A DNA stretch of 64,000 nt, from assembly GCA_001970955.1 (NCBI GenBank), contig MPUH01000156.1, forward strand, positions 29,203 through 93,202, read 5' to 3'. Below, one piece after another: positions 43,508-54,200 of this stretch (positions within the stretch are counted from its first letter, which is position 1; each line of letters begins with the position of its first letter). Both the position numbers and the translations under genes were made by a program. The notes under the pieces were generated by a model. That model ran no database searches, had not been told where the DNA came from, and saw only the letters and a program-made list of their open reading frames with translations. The DNA comes from Stentor coeruleus. Its lineage: Eukaryota; Ciliophora; Heterotrichea; Heterotrichida; Stentoridae.

Positions 43508-44650
43508 TTAAACACTAACAGGTCCTAAAGGCACCCTATGGAAATTTTCAAAAGCAATAAGTACAACAGTCAAATTATCTAAGCTCCTTTTATTCATCGC
43601 AGCTGTAATAACATTATTAACCGCATTCGCAGCTTGCATATGTGGATTTGAGTTAACACAAGCAATATTCTTACTCCAAGAAGACTGAATGATTTCTTTA
43701 TTTGTCAATTTATCAAAAACCCCATCACTTCCTATAATAATAAAATCATATTCTGGAAGTATTTTAAATGCTTTGATCTCAGGAAGGGCAATAATAACTT
43801 CAGGATTCCCCCCAAGTTCAGGTGATTTAGCATACAAATCCCCAATAGTCCTACTAACCGATAGCCTACCAGGACTTGCCCTATAAGGTCCAGGTAAAGA
43901 TTGTCCAGAAGGTATAGTTATTGAGCTTTGATATACTTTTCCACCTCCATCAATGATCCTTTTCATTTCATCTACATCACAAGGTTTATGATCTTTTGAT
44001 AATGTATACACTTTCCTTCCACTTTTTCCACTCATAATCGCCCTTGAATCTCCTAAATTAGCCACATAGCATATATCCCCAACAATCATAATTATCAAAG
44101 CACAACTTCCTGATTTTTCTTTTGGGTTACTCGTATCAGAATTTGTTGTAAAAATCTTCTCAGCTTGTCGAAACCCTTCTAATATCGCTTCTGAAGCGTT
44201 AAAAGGAAACCTTGGGTCTCTGATAATCAGCTGATGAAGATTGTCTCTAAGGAAATCAGCACATTTTGAACCACCATGACCATCATAAATTCCAAAAAAT
44301 GAACAGAATGGCCACTTTTCTGAATTTCTATGAGGAGGCTTCATGATATTCAAAATTATGCTAACTCGATCTTCGTTGTAATTTCTAACTAAACCTTGGT
44401 CTGTGACTGCTGCAAAAGCTTTTACTATACCGTTTTCTTTGTTAGAAGCTTTTACATTCAAACTCACATCTTTATGAAAAAACCTTTTCTCGCTGTTTCT
44501 TGATGAGAGCATGTTAACTGGGGAAGTTGCTTCTGATGCAAAATTTAAGATTCGCTTTGTTTGAGGAGTGCTTGGATAAATATGCCCTTGGGGCTTGTTA
44601 CGAGGATCTTCAAGATTTTCTTTTTGGCTTGGCGAATTTAAATAAAACAT
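43508..44650 (-). CDS. PP2C-family (PPM) Ser/Thr phosphatase
   Basis: 380 residues, ATG at 44650, TAA at 43508. The catalytic PP2C domain starts near residue 77. Metal ligands are visible: ED at 93-94 (RNYNEDR), DGHGG at 123-127, and GSDGVFD later, with the strand ANLGDSRAIM and LSKDHKP between. This is the usual Mn/Mg-dependent phosphatase core. The N-terminal 70 residues are Ser/Pro-rich and probably regulatory. No membrane or acylation signal (starts MFYLNS). Removes phosphate from Ser/Thr proteins; substrate unknown. Confidence 0.96.
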   Translation of the reverse strand: MFYLNSPSQKENLEDPRNKPQGHIYPSTPQTKRILNFASEATSPVNMLSSRNSEKRFFHKDVSLNVKASNKENGIVKAFAAVTDQGLVRNYNEDRVSIILNIMKPPHRNSEKWPFCSFFGIYDGHGGSKCADFLRDNLHQLIIRDPRFPFNASEAILEGFRQAEKIFTTNSDTSNPKEKSGSCALIIMIVGDICYVANLGDSRAIMSGKSGRKVYTLSKDHKPCDVDEMKRIIDGGGKVYQSSITIPSGQSLPGPYRASPGRLSVSRTIGDLYAKSPELGGNPEVIIALPEIKAFKILPEYDFIIIGSDGVFDKLTNKEIIQSSWSKNIACVNSNPHMQAANAVNNVITAAMNKRSLDNLTVVLIAFENFHRVPLGPVSV

Positions 44651-45029
44651 TATGAAATCGTTAATTTAACGATTGTATTTGTATAGGATTTTGAAAAAAA
44701 AAAATTTAAAGGATGATTGTAATTTATATGAAAGTGAAAAGGGAGGTTCTAGATGGAGATTTATAGTTTTTGAAGTTGCGGGGATTATGTTTGGGTTATT
44801 AAATTATTAAAATTATGTGTAAGATAATAAGTATTATAAAATTACAATTTTATAGCATTTTGATGATTTTATGCATGAATGTTTATAGTATTGAATAAAT
44901 AACAATATACAAAATGTATCTCCAACATAAAAAAATCATTCACACCAAAAATACAACTCAGAAAAACCTCACAAGTCGTATAAAAATCCTAACATTTTCA
45001 TAACATCAATTTCTAAGCAACATTAATTT
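44651..45029. other. Spacer between two minus-strand genes
   Basis: G-rich to about 44800, then C-rich from about 44890 on the plus strand. No gene seen. Confidence 0.5.
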
Positions 45030-46193
45030 TTAGTTAAGCATAGCTATACGTTTCCCATCTTTCCATTCACCTTCTCTACTAACTCCAACAGCAGTTGAAT
45101 ACACTCCTTTTCCATGTTGTTTTCCCAAAGCCCACATACCTTCATACTTCCTCCCATCAGGCCATATAAAAACTCCATATCCATGTTTCTTATCATCAAT
45201 ATATTCTCCTGTATAACTTCTTCCATCACTCCAAGTAAAAAGTCCTTTACCATGCATTTTATTTTCCTTCCAATCTCCAACATATTTCCTCCCATCACTC
45301 CACAAATAAGTTCCTTTACCTTGAATATTATTAGCAAAGAATTCACCTTCATACATACTCCCATCAGCCCATTCAAATTTCCCTCCTCCATGTTTTTGGC
45401 CATTTTCATAAGTTCCTTGATACTTAGCCCCATCAGGCCATATCTCAACCCCTTTTCCATGTTGTTTATCATTTTCCCAACATCCATCATATTTCGCTCC
45501 ATCAGTATGTATATAAATTCCTTTTCCATGAGCTTTATCATCTTTCCATTCCCCTTCATAAACATCTCCATTCGCATGAATTAACCTTCCTTTACCATTT
45601 GCTTTATCATTTTCCCAATATCCTTCATAAGTCGATCCATCACTCCATAATTGAGTCCCTTTACCATGCCTATGATTTTGATTGTTCCATTCTCCAGTAT
45701 AAATTGCTTCGTTTTCCATACGCACTGGCCCTCGGGTTATAAGATTTTTTGCAGTTGTTTCTCGGAAAATAAACGGCCCGAGTTTGGTTTTCATAAGTTT
45801 TGTTGCAGTATTTGAATAGTCTGGGATTAAAGAAGCGGATAATTCATGGACTTCTTTTCTTATGGGAACTTCTGATGCGGAACTCCGGCGATTCGGAGAC
45901 TGTCGAGGTTTTTCTGAGATGTTGGTTGAAGGTTTTTGATTGAAATTATATGATTTTATGATATCTTTAGCTTTTTTACGTTCTATATAACCTCTTAGTA
46001 CTGATTGTAATATGATTATATCTGTTAGTTCTACTCTTATGTCAACTGAACAATCTCGAGGATCAGTGTTGTTTTTGTAAGTGCTTTCTAAGGATTTGCC
46101 CATGTTTTTCTCGATTTCGATTACGTTTTTGTCTGTGCTAATCTGCTTATCTTCATTTGCACCTCCACTTAGACATGAACAATTATTGCCCAT
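45030..46193 (-). CDS. MORN-repeat protein with N-terminal acylation signal and IQ-like motif
   Basis: 387 residues, ATG at 46193, TAA at 45030. Starts MGNNCSC: Gly2 and Ser6 fit N-myristoylation and nearby Cys could be palmitoylated. Near residues 57-73 is [13 protein letters not shown], an IQ-like calmodulin-binding motif. From about residue 163 onward are nine full 23-residue MORN repeats plus a partial tenth (pattern Y-x-G-x-W-x6-G-K-G-x-x-x-W-x-D-G). MORN proteins bind membranes/lipids and act as scaffolds at cortex, basal body or apical structures. The overlapping frames on both strands are shadows of the repeat. Confidence 0.93.
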   Translation of the reverse strand: MGNNCSCLSGGANEDKQISTDKNVIEIEKNMGKSLESTYKNNTDPRDCSVDIRVELTDIIILQSVLRGYIERKKAKDIIKSYNFNQKPSTNISEKPRQSPNRRSSASEVPIRKEVHELSASLIPDYSNTATKLMKTKLGPFIFRETTAKNLITRGPVRMENEAIYTGEWNNQNHRHGKGTQLWSDGSTYEGYWENDKANGKGRLIHANGDVYEGEWKDDKAHGKGIYIHTDGAKYDGCWENDKQHGKGVEIWPDGAKYQGTYENGQKHGGGKFEWADGSMYEGEFFANNIQGKGTYLWSDGRKYVGDWKENKMHGKGLFTWSDGRSYTGEYIDDKKHGYGVFIWPDGRKYEGMWALGKQHGKGVYSTAVGVSREGEWKDGKRIAMLN

Positions 46194-46383
46194 TTTTTAG
46201 AAATTTTATTAAAAAATTTGAATTGGATTTTTGACGTAAGGGTCTTGGGATAGGAGGAGGAATTTTGAAGAAGTTTTTAATTGAGTTGATAGATTTGGTT
46301 TAATGAAATTTAGGAATTGTTTATGGAAGTGATGATTTATATGAATAAAATATATGTAAATATATTATAATAGCATTTTCTAA

Positions 46384-47637
46384 ATGGAAAATCAGTCACT
46401 TCATCCTTCACACTTAAGGTCAACTGAGTCTGGATTCTCATCAAAAGCATTTTCAAGAAAAGACAAGTCTCTACCAAAGCCAAAATCAAAGTCGAAATCC
46501 CAGTTACAAGAGCATCCATCGCCAAGTTTTTCAAAATTAGACTCTGAAGTAAGACTTACAGACTTATGTCCAGAAGATAAAGCTCGTATCGGCGAACTAG
46601 TTCGCCGCCTTGCTTTAGAAAAAAGTCAACGTGAAGATACTGAGTCATTCTTTGAACAGAAAATCAAGTCTGGAGAAAGAGATAAGCGTAAACTCGAGAA
46701 GGAAATTGAAAAAATCCGCGCTGCTACTGAAGAGTATAAACATAAATATGAGAAGTCAATGGAGATATTAGAAACTTATAAGCAAGCACAAATGAGAACA
46801 TCATGGGACAAACAAGTATTTGAAAGTCCTTTAACCCAATCTAACATCATAAACTCATCAATGAGAATAACCCCTGAACCCATACAAATGATAAGTGTCC
46901 CATTATCCCCAATAAGAGAAAAAGAGACTAGTAATGCTTCAGTCCAAACTGTATGTGATAAAGAAATCCAAACTTCAGATGAACTTTATCCTAAAAGCAA
47001 TTATCAAAATTTTTCTTTACAAAAAAATGATATTCCTCAATCAGTTGCCGTAAAGGAAATAAAAAACCTAAAAGATGACCTTTTTTTATTATCAGAAAGC
47101 GTTAAAAACTGCAATATCAACTCTTTAAGGGCTTCTCAAAACCTAATGAGCCGAAAAGAAAGCGAAATACCTAAAGCTCTTGGAATCAATAAAACTAAAA
47201 ACGAAGATGATAAAATGAAAAAACTCATAGAAAGAAGTCAAGCTAATATAAGAAAGGCTGAAGATTTAAGAAAAGGGCAAGAATTTGATATAAAAAGTTT
47301 AGAATTCGATAAGCCTATGAGCATTAATATGTTTGAACAAAGTTTTACTGGAAAGAATGAGAGAAAGCTTAATGATATACAAGATATAAAAGAAATACCA
47401 CAGAGGATCAAAATTGATAAAGATTTTTATGATGAGAATTTATTTGTATTGGTTGATGATCTTGAGAAACTTGAAGATGACCTTGGGGAACCTAAGATCC
47501 AGAGTGATTTTGAAGGAAGTTTAGATGCTAAATATTCAGAGTTTAGTGGTTTTTCTTCTAAGTATGAACCTTCTTTGGATAGTGTTGAAGAATTAAGAGC
47601 AAGAGCACAGAGGCTAAAGAATTCATTGAAATATTGA
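46384..47637 (+). CDS. Coiled-coil protein, function unknown
   Basis: 417 residues, ATG at 46384, TGA at 47635-47637 (followed by TAA). A Ser/Lys-rich N-terminus (1-70) leads to a strong coiled coil (about 70-140) containing RIGELVRRLALEKSQRED. The middle is Ser/Pro-rich and the end is acidic, with a short helix (VEELRARAQRLKNSL). Divergent from the MORN gene by 190 bp. Family not recognised; a cytoskeletal role is only an inference. Confidence 0.75.
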   Translation: MENQSLHPSHLRSTESGFSSKAFSRKDKSLPKPKSKSKSQLQEHPSPSFSKLDSEVRLTDLCPEDKARIGELVRRLALEKSQREDTESFFEQKIKSGERDKRKLEKEIEKIRAATEEYKHKYEKSMEILETYKQAQMRTSWDKQVFESPLTQSNIINSSMRITPEPIQMISVPLSPIREKETSNASVQTVCDKEIQTSDELYPKSNYQNFSLQKNDIPQSVAVKEIKNLKDDLFLLSESVKNCNINSLRASQNLMSRKESEIPKALGINKTKNEDDKMKKLIERSQANIRKAEDLRKGQEFDIKSLEFDKPMSINMFEQSFTGKNERKLNDIQDIKEIPQRIKIDKDFYDENLFVLVDDLEKLEDDLGEPKIQSDFEGSLDAKYSEFSGFSSKYEPSLDSVEELRARAQRLKNSLKY

Positions 47638-48256
47638 TAATTATTTTTATATCTTTTTGTGGTTTTACTTGAAGTTAATATAATTATTATAATATGGGCA
47701 ATAATTATAGAGTATTTAGGTAGTTTGAATGTAGATTAGTCTTATAATTGAATAATATTACAGTTTATATTTTTCTTCTTATATAATCCAAGTTTTATTT
47801 AGTTTCGACCAATTAGGTTTTTAGATTTTATGAGTTTTATTATTGGAAAATTCTACACTCAAGAAACCTAAAAACTATAAAACTAAAAAGTCCAATCCAG
47901 AGTTAAAAGCTGAAAAAGAGCTTAAAGTTATCAAAACATAGAAAACCAGATAAGCTGCCTTATAAAAAAATTAAAGCCTAAAGGGCAAATTAAAATCCTC
48001 ACATCTCAAGCAGCAAAAGAAAATATCCATGAAAACTTAAGCTAAACTATAAAAAACCTATTTTTATTGATAGATAAAATTTTTGCTTTTTTGAGTAATC
48101 TTCATACACTGATTTTCCAAAAAAGTGTTTTTCTCTTGATACTCTTATTATATTTAAAAATTATCTCAGCATTTATTTTATTAAAAAATCTTATAACTGT
48201 ACCCCATCTATAATATCTACAAATCAATATTTAACCCTTAACATTCTAATTATTTA
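47638..48256. other. Convergent spacer with a short coding-like stretch
   Basis: G-leaning after the plus-strand stop, C-rich from about 47850. Around 47850-47940 a Lys/Pro/Ser-rich frame (STLKKPKNYKTKKSNPELK) is open for about 30 codons but has no ATG and ends at TAG. It could be a decayed exon; evidence is too weak to call a gene. Confidence 0.4.
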
Positions 48257-51200
48257 TTATCCTAATTCTTTTATAGTCTTGCTAAACATTATGTAAATCT
48301 CATAAATATTTTTGAATTTAAGGGTTTGTGGAAATGGTAAACCCGCATCACCTATTTTCTCACAATTCAATTCACTCCACAAAGAATAGTTGATAATTTC
48401 CAAACCTATAGATTTTTCCTCATCTTCAATTTTCAATAAATTTCTTGACATTAATCTCATAAGAGCATTTTTAGCATCTTTTGCTGAAGGTAGAATATTA
48501 GGCCTATCATTTAATTCATAATAAAATGTTTCTATAATATTCTTATAACCCACAACATCTCTTATAGGTTTTTTAAATTTATCTGGTATTTCTTTTTTAT
48601 AAAATTTGAAGTACATTTTCTCAACAATCTCATAAATTTCTACAAGGTTTACAATCATAAAATTGCTTAAATCGTTTGCTTCATTAAGTAATGTTATTAT
48701 TGATGTCATATTTATATTATTTGCAAATACATGTATACATTGATTATCAATTCCAGCTTGGTTTTTTGATTTTTTCATTATTTGTTCTAATGAAGCTTTT
48801 ATATTTTCTAAAACTTTTTCATAATTAGTTTCTACTATATTTTTTAAATATCTCTTTATAAGTTTTTTATTTTCCAATGTTAAAGGCACTTGTTGTATCG
48901 ATTTTCTAAAATCTGATAAAATATCTCCTTCGGGATTTAAAAATACTTCGTTTTTATAAGTGCAAAATCTCAAATCTAAATCATTAAATATTTTAACCCC
49001 ACACGTGCATTCGATAATAAAATCTTGCATCCCTTTAAAATTATATATGATAAATTGGCCTTTCCCATAATTTGGGTTGATTACTGTAAATTCACTAATT
49101 AATTCGTTTATGTTTTTTGAGATTTGAATAATATCTTGTTTTTTAGAAAGCTGAATAAATTGGTCATTTTTTTGATCTTTTTCTTCTAATATCATGCTTA
49201 AAAATTGATTTTGAGTTTTTGCTAGGGTTTGTAATATTGCAGCTAATATTTTACCTTCATTTTGAGATAGTTCAATAAAAAACCAATTCAAACTTGAGTC
49301 TTCATTATAATCAATTTTTTCACTATTCTCAAAACAATTGTATCTTACAGGAAACTTAATATTTTCAATGGCCTCTTTAAATGAACTAAAATATTTTTTA
49401 AGTTTATTGTCATTAGTTATTAATTCTTTTATAGTAATTCTATGAGCCTCACTTCTTGTATAATTTTGATCATAACATTTTAGCATGTGATTTGACAGTT
49501 TGATTATAGGGTATAAATATTTTAAGCTTAAAATATTTTCGTAGTTACTTAAAAAATATGTTAAAATAGTGTATTGCTGTTTATTTTCTATTGATTGGAG
49601 TTGTGCACGCATATCATTTTCAGAAGGATCCATTTTCATTCTGAATAACGGTCCGAATGTTGGATCTACTTGTTCTATTTCAATGATATATTTTTGGATT
49701 TTCGAAATTTCACTGTTTGATTTTTTCTTATAATCAGTTATTCTGTCTTCTTTGATTTTTGAAGTAATCATTCTCTCAAAATTTGCTTCAAAAGCGTTTC
49801 TTATATCTTTGTTTATAGGAATCTTTTGACTATTTTCAATCATTAGATCTGGAAGTTCGCTTAGTATTGACATTAGCCAAATAGGATCAGGTTTTAATTG
49901 GCTATAATAAAAATTTAGTTCATCAGGTAATTTTAAGCATTGTTCATTCGTAAAATTCCTTAAATTGTTTTTAAGGTTCGTTTGATAAGCATGCATTTTA
50001 TCTGTAAAGATAATCGAGCTACTTGAAATTATAACACTTACTATAAGTCTTAATATATTAAATGAATCACATTTTTTCATATTCCTAATTGATGTATCAC
50101 ATGTTAATGTTGTCAATTTTAATCCTGGAAATTCAAAAGTTTTAGATATCGAATTATCAATATATGCCATTGCTTCTTCATTACTTAAATTTTCATGTCC
50201 AGGCCTTTCTATCCATTTGTGACCAGTTCCTCCTATATCCAATTTGCAATTCTGACATTTGCCTACTAGAACAGGACCACCACAGTTTTGAATTATATAC
50301 ATAAATCCACATGAACATTTATTAAACCCTCCTTTAGAATATCTGGCCATGAATGTTGCTGATTTGAGAGATTCGAAATTTTCTTTGTAATATTTTAAAT
50401 GATGATACAGAGAATTCATTTCAGTTCCTACACAAAATGAGTTTTTTAAAAGATCAGGGTCTAAGGCCCTTGTTTGATGGTTGAAAAAAATAGACACAAG
50501 CGGGTCAAAGTTATTTTTTAATGAAAAGATAATACATAAAATGAAGCAGTAGTTCATTTTCTGTAGGACAAGAGAGATTTCATCATCTTTATCAAGATAA
50601 AATGGACTACCTTTAGGGAAATTGTTAATAAAAGATTTTATTAACTGTGTTGTTTCGAATCCAACCCTTTGATTGATTTGTTGCTCGTATAAATCTACCC
50701 ATCTTTTTATATTTTCATTGCTTTTATTAAATCTGTGATTGAAATAAGCATTATTAAGGAAGTAAAGAAGAAATCCTAGTATATCATATGGATCATCTGA
50801 TGGTAAGCATTGATTAATATCAAAATCACCACTTTCATGTGAATATAACTCTAATTTCAAATACTTTTCATAATAAACCCTAGATTTGATCACCATTGGA
50901 TTTACTTCTAGTTTAAAAGATTCATTCTTTATTTCAAAAAAAGATTCAATTTGATTTTTTAAAGCCTCCTTATCATTAATATATTTTTTAGTTTTTAAGC
51001 ACTTTAGAAAATGCACTCTATAAACTAAGTCTTCATTGATTGTTGCTAATAAATTTTGAATAAAGTTATTTTTAAAACTTTGATTAGGTTGATTTGCATT
51101 ATAAGTAAAGTCTTCTATTAAAATTCGTAAAAAAGTTTGATAAATAAGTTGTGTTAATGGTCTTTTATTTTTTAAAATAAGAAGTTCCTCCTTGATCTGA

Positions 51201-54200
51201 TTGAAATTAGTTTCTGTTAATGACATAATAAATTGCTTAAGATCATGACCAATAAAGTCAGAAAGTAGTACAGAAAAAAAAGAATTTAAATTGTTTTGAA
51301 TTCCTATATCGATTTTATTAGCATAAGGATTACTTGTAAAATATTCATCAGGTATCATGTTATGTATTTCTAAAGTATTTACAATTTCTAACTTTATCAT
51401 TAATTCTTTAAATATTATCCCTGAGCATTTCCATAGTTCGCTAGTGTTTATTTCATTAATAATTATATCTATGAAATTCGGTGATTTTTGTATAATCCAT
51501 GAGCAGTATTTTGACTTAATATTATTTATTTCCTGAGTTTTAATTGTTATTAATTTGTTTAAAAACCGTCTTATAAAATTATCACTTGCAATATTATCAT
51601 TTTCAATATGTTTAACAAAAGTATTTATATCACTAAGATCTAATTTTAATTCGTATATAGTCATCCAAAAATCAATTATAAGTGCACTGTCATTTTTAGC
51701 ATGTTCAAAATTATTTAAAGAATATATTGAATTTGAAATTTTTTTAAGGTTGTCATAATATTTATCAGGACCTCCAAGTTTTTTTATGTTATCTGGGAAT
51801 GGAGCCATGCTAATACAAATTTTATAAATAATACCGCAAATTTTTTCTTCTTGATTTATTTTTATATCATTTTTATTAATAGCACCTAAGTTTATTCCTA
51901 TCATAAATATATTGCACAAATTTTTAAAGAAAGCTTTATTTTCAAGCAAACAAGCCAATTGCGAACTTAATTCATTTCCAGCGTTATTCAGACTTAAGAA
52001 AAATTTAGCAAATTTTGATAAGAAAATATTGATTGAATCTTTTGAAAGTAAAATTTTTGCAATGTCTAATATTATGCATTTTTCAATATTAGCTGTATTA
52101 TTAGCATTTATTAAACGATTTTGATTAGACAATATAGTTTTAGATAAACCTTGCATAGAAAGTATATATATCAAGTCATATTCTTGATTATTTAGAATTG
52201 CTGCTTTGAACAATTCATCAAGTTTATTAAACGCATCAAGTATAAAAGGAGTCTTTAAGTTTTTTATTCTTTTAATTGGCATAGAATTATTTTTTACAGG
52301 GGCAAATGTTAGTTTATTGAATATATTTATCCAATATTCATACATGCCATCTTTAATGTTTGTAAATGATTCCATAGTATTTTTTCTCTCAATCCAATTT
52401 AAAAGTGAAGCCTGTTCTTTTACGAATATACTTTTAACATAATTTTCAATGATATCATGAGCAGTTAATAATTTTTCATTGTGAGTTGTTGAAAAAAAGA
52501 GTTTGTTTATCCATATTTTCATTTCATATGATTTTTCAATGATACTGAATATTTTACATGTTAAAAAATTTCTACGAACATCATCACCAGTGATAACCTC
52601 AATAGAATTCTTTATATAAGCATCTGTTTCTTTATCTGAATATCTATCAAAATTTAACTCTTTAAATGACTCAATCAAAAGTGCTTCATAATTTTCTTCA
52701 ATTTTTTCTTTTGTAAACAAAAGTTTTAAAATTTCACAGTCTGTCTTATTGACAAATCTGTCATTATATTCAAATCTTCTTTTTAGTAAATCATCATACA
52801 TCACAATATCCCATCCAGTAGGTAATACTCCAGGTAATATTTTTTCAGAATATCTCATTAATCTGACAATAATTATTATAGGCTTAAGGGCTTTATTGGG
52901 ATCCCGCATTTTAAAACCATCGATAATCCAAAAAATATCTTCCCAAATTTTATCATCATATTCATAGTTTATTTCAAGTAAATATAAACTTTTATCTGAT
53001 TTATTAAAAATATCAAGATCCATCTTAAATTCTTGTTCTATTTTGAAATGCTTAACTTTTTGAAAGTAGATTTTGTTTTTAAGTTCTTCATTAATATTTT
53101 GTTCAATATTAATTGTATCATAAGTTATTACTACAAGTTTATTTTTTGGGGTATTCATTATATTATCTAGTTGTGATTCAAACCCGATATGGAAATTTTG
53201 CCATTTCTTTTTGATTGATGCTTTTGTAGATTCTTCATGACTACAGATATCTGAAAGTATAAGTAATTCAACAGTTGAAGATTTTATAATATAATCAATA
53301 CATATTTCAGCATTTAAATCTTTATCTTTGATTTCCTTACTATTGATGTATGCTAAATGCAATAGAAAATCTCTGTTATAAATAGGAATCAAAACTTTTT
53401 TAGGTGTTGATATGATTTTAAGATTAACAGTCATTAATTTGTTTAACCAATCTTCAACTATTTTAGCTATGTTTTTATGTTTTTTTGTAATTAAAGTATC
53501 AACTGTGATATGATGTTTTTCAAATCGATTTAGAAACGGAGGGTCAAAAAATTGAAGTTTTTCTTTGGAATCTTCTACAAAAACAATTGCTTTAAAATTC
53601 TCATTTACTAAACATCTTGGATTTAAATGCGATCCTAGCCCAACTCTACAGTATCTTCTGTCTTTAAACTTTGTGAAATTTTGATTAAATAAGTCATATA
53701 AAGATGAATAAATAGCATCTGCGTTATGAAATAAGACAAAAAGTCCTTTTTCCATGTATTTGACTACATTGCTTAAGATGTTAAAACAATTTTTTTCTTC
53801 ATAGGCAGCTTCAAAATTACTTCCTGTAATCATTTCATATTCGCTGATATATTCTTTTATTAAATATCGGATAATCACAGGGATTAGTTCTTTTTTAGCA
53901 ATAATCATCAAGTACCGTGAAGACTTTTCTGATAGATTATCTTTTATAAAATATAAAGTATTATATAATTGAATCTCAAAAGGAGCTAAGTATTTTTTCA
54001 TCAGTTGATTTAAAATTTCTTTAATGTCAGTAAGTCCTCCAAAATTTCTTAATAATGCATAAATAATTATACTAATGTAATTTTGATCTTGATTTTTATC
54101 ATATTTTAATTTCTCATGAGTCATTTTTACTACACTATAAAAATCTCTTAACCCATAGAAATCTCTAAAAACAGTATCTTTGAGTGAATTTTTAACTGTA

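Noticed and set aside
45044-45584. Frames of 177 and 156 codons on both strands inside the MORN gene
   Set aside because: Periodic MORN repeats keep the alternate frames open; no start or composition support.
47850-47940. Lys-rich short frame as a gene, with a 15-nt gttatcaaaacatag intron
   Set aside because: No ATG, and splicing leads to TAA within a few codons.
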